A stretch of DNA of 60,054 nt from Mesobaculum littorinae (GTDB taxonomy: Bacteria > Pseudomonadota > Alphaproteobacteria > Rhodobacterales > Rhodobacteraceae), in assembly GCF_004011175.1 (NCBI RefSeq), contig NZ_RQXX01000010.1, positions 1-60,054 of the forward strand, given 5' to 3'. Positions 28,403-37,214 of the stretch are shown piece by piece. The notes under the pieces are model-generated. The model was given only the letters and a program-made list of their open reading frames with translations. It made no database searches and was not told the origin of the DNA. Positions within the stretch are counted from its first letter, which is position 1. Each line of letters begins with the position of its first letter. A program made the position numbers and the translations under genes.

Positions 28403-29527
28403 CTACTCCGCCGGCTTGAGCGACGCCAGCCTTTGGCTGCCCAGACGGCCCTGCAGTAACGACAGCGCGGCCGACAGACGCTGGCTTTCCTCCGAGCTGC
28501 TGCTTTCGGTCGGATAGATATCCTCGCCCTGCGCGATGCGATCGGCTTCGCGGGCCAGCCGCAGGATCGGGCGCAGGAACACCGCGTTGTAGATCACCCC
28601 GCCGCCGATCAGCAGCACGACCAGGGCCAGCGCGCTCCATTTCAGGCTTTCCAGGAAGGGGCCCAGCCCGACCGTGACCGGGGCCGCCGGCACCTGCACA
28701 ACCATCGACCAGTCGAAGTCGGGCATGTCGCCCGTCACGAGGTCGGGGAAGGTCTGCAGCAGGTACTTCCCACCGTCGCCATCCTCTTCCATGTGGACGT
28801 CCGCCGTGCCGATGCGTGCCATGGCCGCGGCGCGATCGGCCAGCGGACCCTCTTCGATCCGCGACATGATCACCTTGCCCTCGCGGTCCAGCACGGCGAC
28901 ATCGACGTTCAGCTCCTGCGCGGCGCGGCCGATGACCTGCTGCACCCATGACAGCCCGAGGCTGTAGACGAGAAGCCCGGCGGGGTGGCCGTCGGCATCG
29001 GCGACCGGGACCGACAGCGTCACGATGCCCTGGTTCGCGGCGCCGCCCTGCGGCCCCTCGGGTCGCCAGACATCGCTGACCGCCTGCCCCGACCGGCCGG
29101 CGTAGAACCACTTCTCGCCGCTGACGTCGAGGCCCTCGTACTGCCCGGACGAGCCCGCGCGGATCGTCCCGCCCGCGGTGACGAAGCCCGCCCAGGTCAC
29201 GGCCTCGCTCGCCCGCGCGGCGGCGTCGACGAAGTTGCGGATGCCGCGGTAATCGTCGGGATCGGTCTGGCGCGCGACGGCCGAGATGCTGTGCCATTCG
29301 CGGTCGATCAGCCGCGACACCGACAGGCGCATCGCCTCGCCGCTGCGGGTCATCGACTCCGCCTGCAACTGACGTTCGTAGCCCTGAACCTGGGCGCGCA
29401 GCGGCACCACGACGATCAGCGCCACGGCGATGGCGATCAGGACCAGCCCGACACTGGCCGAGCGAAAGAGATTGGGGGATTTCTGCGTGAACACCTGCGG
29501 CCAGCTCCTGCAATTTTTAAACGTCAT
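28403..29527 (-). CDS. Membrane sensor protein with Cache-like domain and HAMP-like tail, no output domain (copy 1)
   Basis: This protein of about 374 aa has an N-terminal membrane segment (GLVLIAIAVALIVVVPL), a large extracytoplasmic region of double-Cache style (DDYRGIRNFVDAAARASEAV, IVTLSVPVADADGHPAGLLV, ELNVDVAVLDREGKVIMSR), and a second membrane segment (WSALALVVLLIGGGVIYNAV). A HAMP-like stretch FLRPILRLAREADRIAQGED and a short coiled end follow. No kinase, GGDEF or methyl-accepting domain follows. It is a clear paralogue of the protein at 34535-35614. ATG 29587 would add 20 residues; ATG 29527 is preferred because GCGGGG precedes it and the length then resembles the paralogue. Confidence 0.75.
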   Translation of the reverse strand: MTFKNCRSWPQVFTQKSPNLFRSASVGLVLIAIAVALIVVVPLRAQVQGYERQLQAESMTRSGEAMRLSVSRLIDREWHSISAVARQTDPDDYRGIRNFVDAAARASEAVTWAGFVTAGGTIRAGSSGQYEGLDVSGEKWFYAGRSGQAVSDVWRPEGPQGGAANQGIVTLSVPVADADGHPAGLLVYSLGLSWVQQVIGRAAQELNVDVAVLDREGKVIMSRIEEGPLADRAAAMARIGTADVHMEEDGDGGKYLLQTFPDLVTGDMPDFDWSMVVQVPAAPVTVGLGPFLESLKWSALALVVLLIGGGVIYNAVFLRPILRLAREADRIAQGEDIYPTESSSSEESQRLSAALSLLQGRLGSQRLASLKPAE

Positions 29528-29753
29528 CAGCCCCGCAGTCAGAAGATACGGTTTGATGTTACGGTATGTTGAACCACACGATTTCATTTATCCGTTAATC
29601 ATGTCTTAACTTGGGCGCCCGCAGCGACATTCCACCTGGGGGTGTACGCGGGGATCGGACCGCGCCCGCTGGGGAAATATACGCGCCAGGGGGCTTGAGC
29701 CGGGGCGCCCCACCGGGTCATGCTGACCCGCGCCCGCAGCCTGGACCCTGCCG

Positions 29754-30926
29754 ATGACGACCAGACGCCGCACCTTGGGCCTATTGGCCACCGCAGCAAT
29801 TGCCACGACCGGTTTGATCCCCGCCCTGCGGCAGGGGCGGGCCACCCCGCTGGACCATGGGGCCACCCCGGGCGCGCGCGCCGATGACGTCGAGGCAGCG
29901 GCCTCCCCCCTGCCCGGCTGGGACGCGTGGAAGGCTGCGTTCCTGCGCGAAGACGGCCGCGTGGTCGACGGCCAGCAAGGCGCGGTCAGCCATTCCGAGG
30001 GTCAGGGCTATGGCCTTCTTCTGGCGCAGGCGGCCGGCGACCGCGCGGCCTTCGACGGGATCGAGCGCTGGACGCGCGCGCATCTCGCCCGGCGAGAGGA
30101 TTCGCTGATGGGCTGGCGCTGGCATCCCGACACCGGCCGGCTTGACCTGCAGACGGCGACCGACGGCGACCTCTTCCGCGCCTGGGCGCTGTGGCGCGCC
30201 GACCGGCAGTCGGGCTGGGGCAATCACGAGGCCGAGGTCGCGGCGATCGCCCGCGACCTGGCGGCGCTTTGCCTGATTCCCGACCCCCGCGCAGCGTCCG
30301 AACCGCTGCTCTCGCCCTTCGCACGGCCCGAAGGCGACGGCGATGCCATCCTCGTGAACCCGTCCTATTACATGAGCCGCGCGCTGCGGGAACTGGGCAC
30401 CGCCACCGGGCGCGAGGCGCTGATCCGGGCGGCCGACCACGGCGAAACCCTTCTGGCCGACATCGCGGCGCGCGACTGGCTGCCCGACTGGCTGACCGTG
30501 ACCGACGCCGGCCCGGTCGAGGCGACCGGCTATTTCCCCGGCCTGGGCTACGACGCCCTGCGCATCCCGCTCTACCTGACCTGGTCGGGCCGCGGCGACC
30601 ACCCCGCGGTGGCGCTGGCGCAGCGGCTTCGCAGCGCGGTGCAGACCGGGCTACCGGCCGGGCATGTGCCGACGGTCATCGGACCCGCGGGCACCCTGCA
30701 GGACAGCAGCGACTACGCCGGCTACCGGAGGCTCTGGGCGGTCGTTTCGGCCGCATCCCGCGCGACGGCTTCGGGCGACGGGGCGCCCCCCGTCCCCCTT
30801 GCGGACGCGGCGAACCCGGGACAGCCGATCCTCGACACGCCCTCCAACCTGCCGGCCCCCTACTATCCCGCAACGCTGGATCTTCTGGCGCGCGTGGCGT
30901 GGCGGGAAGGCGGTCTTTCCCATTGA
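29754..30926 (+). CDS. Glycoside hydrolase family 8 (BcsZ-like endo-beta-glucanase)
   Basis: This 390-aa exported enzyme starts MTTRRRTLGLLATAAIATTG, a Tat-like RR leader followed by a hydrophobic core. GH8 hallmarks are SHSEGQGYGLLLA (catalytic acid Glu), WRWHPDTGRLDLQTATDGDL and ALWRAD, VNPSYYMSRALREL, and LPDWLTVTD. GH8 enzymes cut beta-1,4 or mixed-linkage glucans, and BcsZ-type members trim nascent cellulose. It is upstream of, and codirectional with, the HlyD-like and GT2 genes, so it probably processes the glucan they make and export. It is divergent from sensor copy 1. Confidence 0.9.
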   Translation: MTTRRRTLGLLATAAIATTGLIPALRQGRATPLDHGATPGARADDVEAAASPLPGWDAWKAAFLREDGRVVDGQQGAVSHSEGQGYGLLLAQAAGDRAAFDGIERWTRAHLARREDSLMGWRWHPDTGRLDLQTATDGDLFRAWALWRADRQSGWGNHEAEVAAIARDLAALCLIPDPRAASEPLLSPFARPEGDGDAILVNPSYYMSRALRELGTATGREALIRAADHGETLLADIAARDWLPDWLTVTDAGPVEATGYFPGLGYDALRIPLYLTWSGRGDHPAVALAQRLRSAVQTGLPAGHVPTVIGPAGTLQDSSDYAGYRRLWAVVSAASRATASGDGAPPVPLADAANPGQPILDTPSNLPAPYYPATLDLLARVAWREGGLSH

Positions 30927-31031
30927 CCCGACGGGCGGAATTCACATATCGCCGCCGCAATTCCATCCTTTCGTCGTATTTTTTGGATGGGAGGTGTGCT
31001 ACGTATCACTATCTAAAGGGGAAATTCGCAG

Positions 31032-32207
31032 ATGAAAGCCGTACGGCTCGGGGCTGGCCTGCTGATCATCATCATCGCCCTTTGGATCATCATCGGCGAG
31101 CAGCTTTCGGGCGCCAGCGCGAATGCCTATATCAACGCCCGCCTGACTACCCTGCGCACCCCGATCGCGGGGCGAGTCAGCTTTGAGCAGTCGACGTTGG
31201 GCGCCCGGATCGAACCGCAGGAAATCGTCGCCAGCGTTCAGGACGACCGCTCGGACGTGGTGCGGCGCGACGACCTGACGCTTGAACGCGCGCTGCAGGC
31301 CGCCGAGATCTCGCGCCTTGAAAAGCAGATGGTCGACATCGCCGCCTTTCGCACCCGGATGGAAGAGCGTCTGATCAGCTACCGCGAGGCGCGGATCCGC
31401 CAGATAACGATCCAGCTCGACCACGCGCGCGCCCGGCTCGACCTGCTGCGCGAGGCGGGGACGCTGGACCAGCGGGACGCGCGCCTGGCCGAGATCCTCG
31501 ACGAGGAGGGCCAGCGCACCCGGGGCGAGCCGCTGACCTATCCGCTGGCGGTGGACTACGCCACGCAGCGGGTCGAGATCCTGGAGAACGCGCTGCAGGC
31601 CGCCGAGGCCGACAGCGTGTTTCTGGGCGACGGCTATAATGATGCGCCCTATGCCGAACAGCGCATGAACGAGCTCGACCAGCGCGAAACCGAGGTGCGG
31701 ACCCTGCTGCAGGAGGCCCGCGCCCGGCTGCGCGCCCGCGACAGGCGGCTGGAGCAGGCCCGTACCACCGGGGCGCAGATGGCCGGTGCGGCGCTGACCG
31801 CAGACACGGATTCGCTTTTGTGGGAGATCCGCGCCAGCACGGGCGAGATCGTGCAGCGCGGCGACCCGATCGCCACGCTCGCAGATTGCCAGTCGCTCAT
31901 CGTGTCGCTGTCGGTCACCGAAAATGTCTACAACACCCTGCGGCTGGGCCAGGCGGCTGTGTTCCGCCCCTCGGGCAGCTCCCGCACCTTCGATGCGACG
32001 GTGTCGCGATTGGCCGGCTCGGGCGCCGACACGATCTATCGTGACCTCGCCGTCGCGCCCGGCCCGCGGCACCTTGAGCGCTTCGATGTCACCCTGATCG
32101 TGCCCGGCCTGGCCGAAGATTCACAGCTGGACTGTGCCATCGGCCGCACCGGGCGGGTCTTCTTCGACACGCGCCCGCTGGACTGGCTGCGCGGCCTGAG
32201 CGGCTGA
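31032..32207 (+). CDS. HlyD-like membrane-fusion protein of the beta-glucan synthase operon (BgsB-like)
   Basis: This 391-aa protein has one N-terminal membrane helix (LGAGLLIIIIALWIIIGEQL). The periplasmic part has a lipoyl-like half (ARLTTLRTPIAGRVSF), a long alpha-helical hairpin with many Arg/Glu/Leu (about 85-265) and the second half (LLWEIRASTGEIVQRGDPIA), as in HlyD/EmrA proteins. AAAGGGGAAA precedes the ATG. Its stop is 1 nt before the GT2 gene, so both act together. In Sinorhizobium meliloti a similar pair (bgsBA) makes mixed-linkage beta-glucan; that assignment here is by gene order and protein type. Confidence 0.8.
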   Translation: MKAVRLGAGLLIIIIALWIIIGEQLSGASANAYINARLTTLRTPIAGRVSFEQSTLGARIEPQEIVASVQDDRSDVVRRDDLTLERALQAAEISRLEKQMVDIAAFRTRMEERLISYREARIRQITIQLDHARARLDLLREAGTLDQRDARLAEILDEEGQRTRGEPLTYPLAVDYATQRVEILENALQAAEADSVFLGDGYNDAPYAEQRMNELDQRETEVRTLLQEARARLRARDRRLEQARTTGAQMAGAALTADTDSLLWEIRASTGEIVQRGDPIATLADCQSLIVSLSVTENVYNTLRLGQAAVFRPSGSSRTFDATVSRLAGSGADTIYRDLAVAPGPRHLERFDVTLIVPGLAEDSQLDCAIGRTGRVFFDTRPLDWLRGLSG

Positions 32208-32208
32208 C

Positions 32209-34191
32209 ATGCTGTATCTCACCCCGCTGCAGTCTAGCGTGGTTCCGATCCTGCTGATCCTCGGCCTGCGGCTGGTGCTGCCATCCGTCCTGAACCCGAC
32301 CCGGACTTGGCAACGCAGCCTGCTTTACGGCGGCTGCATCTTTCTGGGCGTGCGCTACGCGGTCTGGCGCGGCGTCGATACGCTGGCCCCGGTTGGGCTG
32401 ACCGTCGACTACGCTACCAGCCTGTCGCTCTATATCGTCGAGGTGCTTGCCCTGATCGGCTCGATGAGCGCCTTCGTCCTGATGTCGCGCACCCGCGACC
32501 GCAGCGACGAGGCCGACACCCACGCGGGATGGTGGGGCGACCGGGGCGCACCGAAGGTCGCCGTGCTGATCGCCACCTACAACGAAGAGCTCGAGGTGCT
32601 CGAGCGCACCATCGTCGGGGCCCGCGCGCTGAACTATCCCAACAAGGCCGTCTATGTGCTGGACGACGGGCGGCGCGACTGGCTGCAGGATTACTGCGCC
32701 CGCCAGGGCGTGCACTACGTGCGGCGGCCCGACAACAAGGGGTCGAAGGCCGGCAACATCAACCACGCCCTGACCCGTCTGGCAGCCGAGCCCGCGCCGC
32801 CCGACTTCATCGCCGTGCTCGACGCCGATTTCGTCCCCCACCGCGCCTTTCTGGCGCGCACCATGGCGCTGTTCCACGACCCCACGGTCGGCCTCGTGCA
32901 GACGCCGCAGCATTTCTTCAATGCAGACCCGATCCAGCACAACCTGGGGCTTGAGAAATCCTACCCCGACGAACAGCGCTATTTCTTCGACCACATGCAG
33001 CCGGCGCGCGACGCCTGGGGTTTGGCGATCTGCTGCGGCACCTCGTCGGTATCGCGCTTTTCCGCGGTGCAGGAGCTGGGTGGGTTTCCGACCGACAGCG
33101 TGACCGAGGATTTCATGCTGACGATGGCGCTGCAGGCCCGCGGCCACCAAACCGTCTACCTCAACGAGGCGCTGACCGAGGGGCTGGCGCCGGAGGGGCT
33201 GAAGGAATACGTGACCCAGCGGGCGCGCTGGTGCCTGGGGCTCATGCAGATCGCGCGGTCACGGCTGGGGCCCTTCAGCCGCGAAAAGATCCGCCTGCGC
33301 GATCGGTGGAGCGTCATCGACTCGGTGTTCTACTGGCTGCCGTCCTTCGTCTTCCGCCTCGCGGCCTTTGTCTATCCGCTGCTCTACTGGTTCTTCAACA
33401 TTACCGTCGTGGACGCGCAGGTGCCCGACGTGATCTCGTATTTCGGGACCTATTACGCCTGGGTCCTGCTGACGACGACGCTGCTGTCGCCGGGCATGAT
33501 CGTGCCGTTCTTTCACGATGTCAGCCAGCTTCTGGGGGCGATCCCGATCGCCCGCGCGGCCGTGGTGGGGCTGCTCAAGCCCAAGGGCCACCCTTTCAGC
33601 GTGACGGCCAAGGGCGGCGATCGCAGCCGCATCGTGGTGCAATGGAGGATCATGCGGCCCTTCGCGATCCTCTGGGGGCTGACCTTCCTCGGGCTGACGC
33701 TGGGCATCCTTTTCGACAGCTTCGCCTATTACGACGCGGGCGACGGCAAGAGCGTGGTGTTGTTCTGGACGATCTACAACCTGCTGGTCCTGACCATCGC
33801 GGTCATCGCCTGCATCGAGCTTCCGCGCCGCGAACGGCACGTCGCCGACGCGCCCGAGCGCACGCTGGTCGAGCTGCCGGACGGCGGCTCGCAGGCCGTG
33901 TGGCTGAGCGAGCTCACCCGCACAACGGCGGTCCTGCGCGGCCTGCGCCTGCCCGAGAACAGCGCGCTGCGGCTGGCCCTGCGCGATGTCGGGCCGGTCG
34001 ATGGCTACGTGGTGGGCGTGGGCAGCGACAGCACGGTGGTGCAACTGGTCCTGGGCGCGGCAGAGCACGAGGCCCTGATCGTGCGCCTGCATGCCGAGGA
34101 CAACACCCCCGGGGTCCAGCGCAGCAATATCGGCAACGTCCTGCGCGACTTCGGCTCCCGCCTCATCCGCACAGGCCAGAACCGCGGCTGA
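32209..34191 (+). CDS. GT2 beta-glucan synthase, BgsA/CrdS/BcsA-type membrane glycosyltransferase
   Basis: This 660-aa processive glycosyltransferase has N-terminal membrane helices (about 10-95) and a cytosolic GT-A domain with all catalytic motifs: VLDDG (150-154), VLDADFV with DxD at 205-207, TED (299-301) and QRARW (337-341). A membrane domain follows (about 365-600). The C-terminal 100 residues are beta-rich (SQAVWLSELTRTT..LRG). I do not see a canonical PilZ RxxxR motif, although PRRERH lies where it would be. That fits BgsA/CrdS better than BcsA. The product is expected to be a beta-1,3, beta-1,4 or mixed-linkage glucan. Confidence 0.85.
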   Translation: MLYLTPLQSSVVPILLILGLRLVLPSVLNPTRTWQRSLLYGGCIFLGVRYAVWRGVDTLAPVGLTVDYATSLSLYIVEVLALIGSMSAFVLMSRTRDRSDEADTHAGWWGDRGAPKVAVLIATYNEELEVLERTIVGARALNYPNKAVYVLDDGRRDWLQDYCARQGVHYVRRPDNKGSKAGNINHALTRLAAEPAPPDFIAVLDADFVPHRAFLARTMALFHDPTVGLVQTPQHFFNADPIQHNLGLEKSYPDEQRYFFDHMQPARDAWGLAICCGTSSVSRFSAVQELGGFPTDSVTEDFMLTMALQARGHQTVYLNEALTEGLAPEGLKEYVTQRARWCLGLMQIARSRLGPFSREKIRLRDRWSVIDSVFYWLPSFVFRLAAFVYPLLYWFFNITVVDAQVPDVISYFGTYYAWVLLTTTLLSPGMIVPFFHDVSQLLGAIPIARAAVVGLLKPKGHPFSVTAKGGDRSRIVVQWRIMRPFAILWGLTFLGLTLGILFDSFAYYDAGDGKSVVLFWTIYNLLVLTIAVIACIELPRRERHVADAPERTLVELPDGGSQAVWLSELTRTTAVLRGLRLPENSALRLALRDVGPVDGYVVGVGSDSTVVQLVLGAAEHEALIVRLHAEDNTPGVQRSNIGNVLRDFGSRLIRTGQNRG

Positions 34192-34534
34192 TCGGCGACG
34201 GACCTGCCAATCAGGCAGACCCTGGAGCTGGGAGCTGGGAGCTGGGAGCTGGGAGCTGGGAGCTGGGAGCTGGGGGGTGTGCCCCGGGGCCATTCGGGGC
34301 AAGCATATCAGGCGTCGCAGCGGGACAACGTCCGGGGCTCCAGTTCTGGGTTTACGACGGCGGCTGGGAGTGCGGGAGAGCGGACGTGGGACTGGCTAAG
34401 CCATTGCCGCGGCCCCGGAGAGACGCGGGTCTGCCCGGCCGCGATCGCCCCGGGGCCGCCACGGGTCCCCACGGGGGCGGATCTGCGGCGGCGCAGGCTT
34501 GGGCCCCGGCGGCGGCCCAAGGGGGCTCAGGGGC
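34192..34534. other. Intergenic region between the GT2 gene and sensor copy 2
   Basis: About 340 bp between convergent genes. It holds the 7-bp tandem repeat listed separately; I see no gene and no convincing terminator in the rest. Confidence 0.5.
34224..34272 (+). repeat. 7-bp tandem repeat, seven copies of GGAGCTG
   Basis: Seven perfect head-to-tail copies of GGAGCTG begin 33 nt after the glucan synthase stop codon. Such short perfect repeats are prone to slippage and could vary in copy number between isolates. Confidence 0.95.
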
Positions 34535-35614
34535 CTATTCGGCGCCTTGGCGCAGGCCACCCTCCATCAGGCGGGACTGGATGCGCACCAGAGCCGAGGA
34601 CAGCGTCGCGCTTTCGCGCGAGCTGTGGCGCGCCGGCGGATAGACCTCTTCGCCGTCGGCGATCGCCGAGGCGACGCGCGACAGCTCGGAGATCGGGCGC
34701 AGGAAATGCACCGCGTAGAACACCGTCGCCAGCGCAAGGGCCAGGAAGAGGCTCGCGATGGCAAGGCTCATCTTGGTCATGAAGGCCGTCAGGCTGGTCT
34801 GCCCCTCATGCGCGGGCACGCGGACGATCAGGTCCCAGCCGAAGGGCGGCATCGCGCCCTGCAGCATGTTCGGGAACACCCCGGTGACGTGCGAGCCGTC
34901 GAACCGGGTCAGGTCATGGCCCGTCGCGGACAGGTTCAGGATCTCGGGCGCGATGGGATCGTCGATCAGTTCGTTCAGCTCGAAGATCTCCCGTCCACCG
35001 GTGTCGCGCACCACGATATCCACGTCCAGTTCGCGCGCGGCCTGCGCCATGTAGTCGGTCACCCAGTCGACCTTCATGCTGTAGACGACCACGCCCACGG
35101 CATTGCCGAAGGAATCGCGGATCGGGGTCGACAGGTCGATCAGTCCCCGCGACTGGCCGGGCACGTTGCGCATCGCTTCGGGGACGTAGACGTCGCCCAC
35201 CGTGCCGCCGTTCATGCCGTCACGGAACCAGGCGAGGTTGCGCACGGACGTGCCTTTGCCCTCGCCCCCTGTCCCCGCCAGAAGACGCCCGTTGGCCTTC
35301 GCGATACCGACCCAAGCGATCGCCGCGGTCGCCCGCGGCACCGCCTCGACGAAGTTGCCCGCGCTTTCCGACGTGCTGATGTCGACCTGGCCCGCGACGG
35401 CTTCGAGGCTGCCCCATTCCCGTTCCAGCGTTTTTGAAACCGCCAGCTCCAGCGCGTGGCCCGCCCGCATCACGCCTTCGGACTGCACGTTGCGTTCGAA
35501 GGCACCGACATGGTTTCGGATCGGCAGCGACACCACGACCAAAGCCACGACGAAGGCCACGATGGCCGAAGCCAGAAGGGCCGTGGAAAGCCTTGGGAAA
35601 CGACGTTCGGCCAT
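34535..35614 (-). CDS. Membrane sensor protein with Cache-like domain and HAMP-like tail, no output domain (copy 2)
   Basis: This 359-aa paralogue of the protein at 28403-29527 has an N-terminal membrane helix (LLASAIVAFVVALVVVSLPI) and an extracytoplasmic double-Cache-like region (GLIDLSTPIRDSFGNAVGVV, ELDVDIVVRDTGGREIFEL). A second helix follows (LAIASLFLALALATVFYAVH), then a HAMP-like FLRPISELSRVASAIADGEE ending in a short coil. Shared landmarks with copy 1 are FLRPI, IA-GE--YP, an ES--LS-AL stretch, and the EREW/DREW motif in the first helix region. It faces the glucan synthase gene convergently. Any signal must pass through a partner protein. Confidence 0.78.
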   Translation of the reverse strand: MAERRFPRLSTALLASAIVAFVVALVVVSLPIRNHVGAFERNVQSEGVMRAGHALELAVSKTLEREWGSLEAVAGQVDISTSESAGNFVEAVPRATAAIAWVGIAKANGRLLAGTGGEGKGTSVRNLAWFRDGMNGGTVGDVYVPEAMRNVPGQSRGLIDLSTPIRDSFGNAVGVVVYSMKVDWVTDYMAQAARELDVDIVVRDTGGREIFELNELIDDPIAPEILNLSATGHDLTRFDGSHVTGVFPNMLQGAMPPFGWDLIVRVPAHEGQTSLTAFMTKMSLAIASLFLALALATVFYAVHFLRPISELSRVASAIADGEEVYPPARHSSRESATLSSALVRIQSRLMEGGLRQGAE

Positions 35615-36160
35615 GGAACTGGATACTCCTCAACTGAGACCGGGGGCCAAGGGCCGCACACACGCGCGGCGGACTGGACCACGGATTGTACCGAGGAACA
35701 TGGCGTATTTAGGGCCGGTTTCGCGCGCAGCCGGGGCGCCGTCACGACGGGACTGTTACGGGAGCGAGTGCAGGGGGGGCGGGCACTGGGGGGCGGGCAC
35801 TGGGGGGCGGGAACAGAGGAACGGGCACAGGGGAGCGGTGTCGGACGTTCGAGCCGGCGGGGCAGTGCCCGCGCGGTGCCGGCAAAGCGGGTGTGACGCT
35901 GCAATCGCGCGCCCCCGTCCCCATCCAGGCGTCAAGACCAGAGGGCCCGGGCGGCCCGTGTCGCCCCACCCCTGTCGGCTTACCCCTGCCCGATTCCTCC
36001 CCCCGGGACCCGTCAGGCCCCGGCCCCCTCGGGCGCGGCCAGACCGGACCGAACGGCGCCGGGTCATGCTTGGGGATGTCGCCGATCCAGGCCATGCGCC
36101 GGTTGAGCAGGCCCAGCATCCGGCGGACCACCCCCGCATTCGCGGCGGCGCGGGCCGGTC
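35615..36160. other. Intergenic region
   Basis: About 545 bp upstream of sensor copy 2 and behind the WD40 relic. It includes the G-rich repeat at 35774-35815. No gene with family-like sequence was found. Confidence 0.5.
35774..35815 (+). repeat. 14-bp G-rich tandem repeat
   Basis: Two perfect copies of GGGGGGCGGGCACT (35774-35801) and a third partial copy. Similar in style to the G-tract repeat at 18202-18293. Confidence 0.75.
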
Positions 36161-37214
36161 CTAGCCGTGTGCATCCGGCGACCGGTGGGGTGTCGGCATG
36201 CTTCCTAAGCGGCGCACCGAGGGCTGTGCCGCGGCCTCGCCGACAAGGATGGGCGCCAGCGACGGCGTCACGGCGAGGCCCGTCAGATCGAGCCCGGTCG
36301 AACCGCGGATGACGCGGGCTTCGGCGCCGTCCCGGAACCCGGCGATCACGCCGTTCTGGCCGGGCAAGGCCCGCACCATCGTGCCACGCTGCCCGCCGCC
36401 GTCGGCGACGCCGAGCGGCCGCTGGCCCAACGGCCCGTCCTTGAAGTGGAAGGGCCAGCACACGGCACGGTCCGCCGGTGGCGAGGTGCGGCGCCTTTCC
36501 CACCCACTCCAGCCCGCGGGGCTTGGCCGGGTCGGCCGACATCCGCATGTCCAGCTTGTCGCGCGGGCGCCAGCCGTGCAGCGCGTTCTCCTGCATGACC
36601 GTGACCGCGTACTTGCCGTTCGGGCTGAAGGTGATGCCGATATGCGACCCGGCCCATTTGAGCGCGGTCGATGTCCAGCGACTTGTCCCACGCTCCCAGA
36701 TCGTGGCGCCGCCGTAGCGGGCGGCGCCCAGCCGCGTGCCGTTTGGGTCGAAGCGCAGCCCGTCCACGGTGCTGGGATGTTCGAAGGTCTCGCTCCGCGC
36801 GCCCCGGGGTTCAGAGCAGGGACCCTACCCCCCCACCGAGCAGGCGGCGAGGCCCGCGCCGGAAGGCATGGCCACGCAGTCGACCCAGCCGCGTCCGAAG
36901 GCCGCGAGCACTTCGCCATGGCCGTCGGCAGAGATCCGGCAGAGGCGGCCCTCGTCGCCCCCGGCCACGACGGCAGCCGTACCGCAGGGCACCATCGCCA
37001 GCACCACGCCGCGATGCGCCGTGACCTATCGCAGGGCGGGATCGGCGCCGAAGATCCGCACCGAACCGTCGCCACGCGCGGTCATCAGGGTTTCGCCCAG
37101 GGCAGTCGCGGCGGTGACGGGCGCGCCGGTCTCAACGGTTTGCCCGTCGGCCTGCAACGGGCTGGGCAGGAACCGCGGCGCCTCGTCCAGCTCGGGGATC
37201 AGGCCGAGTTGCAT
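36161..37214 (-). pseudogene. WD40-repeat protein, decayed
   Basis: Pieces of one WD40-type protein are spread over different frames. The start reads MQLGLIPELDEAPRFLPSP to an in-frame TAG at 37026 (PALR-stop), and continues in frame as VTAHRGVVLAMVPCGTAAVV to near 36825. A frame change leads to MDGLRFDPNGTRLGAARYGG and ITFSPNGKYAVTVMQENALH, and another to GTMVRALPGQNGVIAGFRDG and STGLDLTGLAVTPSLA. At least one nonsense change and two frameshifts are needed. Fragments like FSPNGKYAVTV are typical beta-propeller blades. It overlaps the end of the COG0523 relic, so the two were once an operon. The 3' limit is approximate. Confidence 0.75.
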
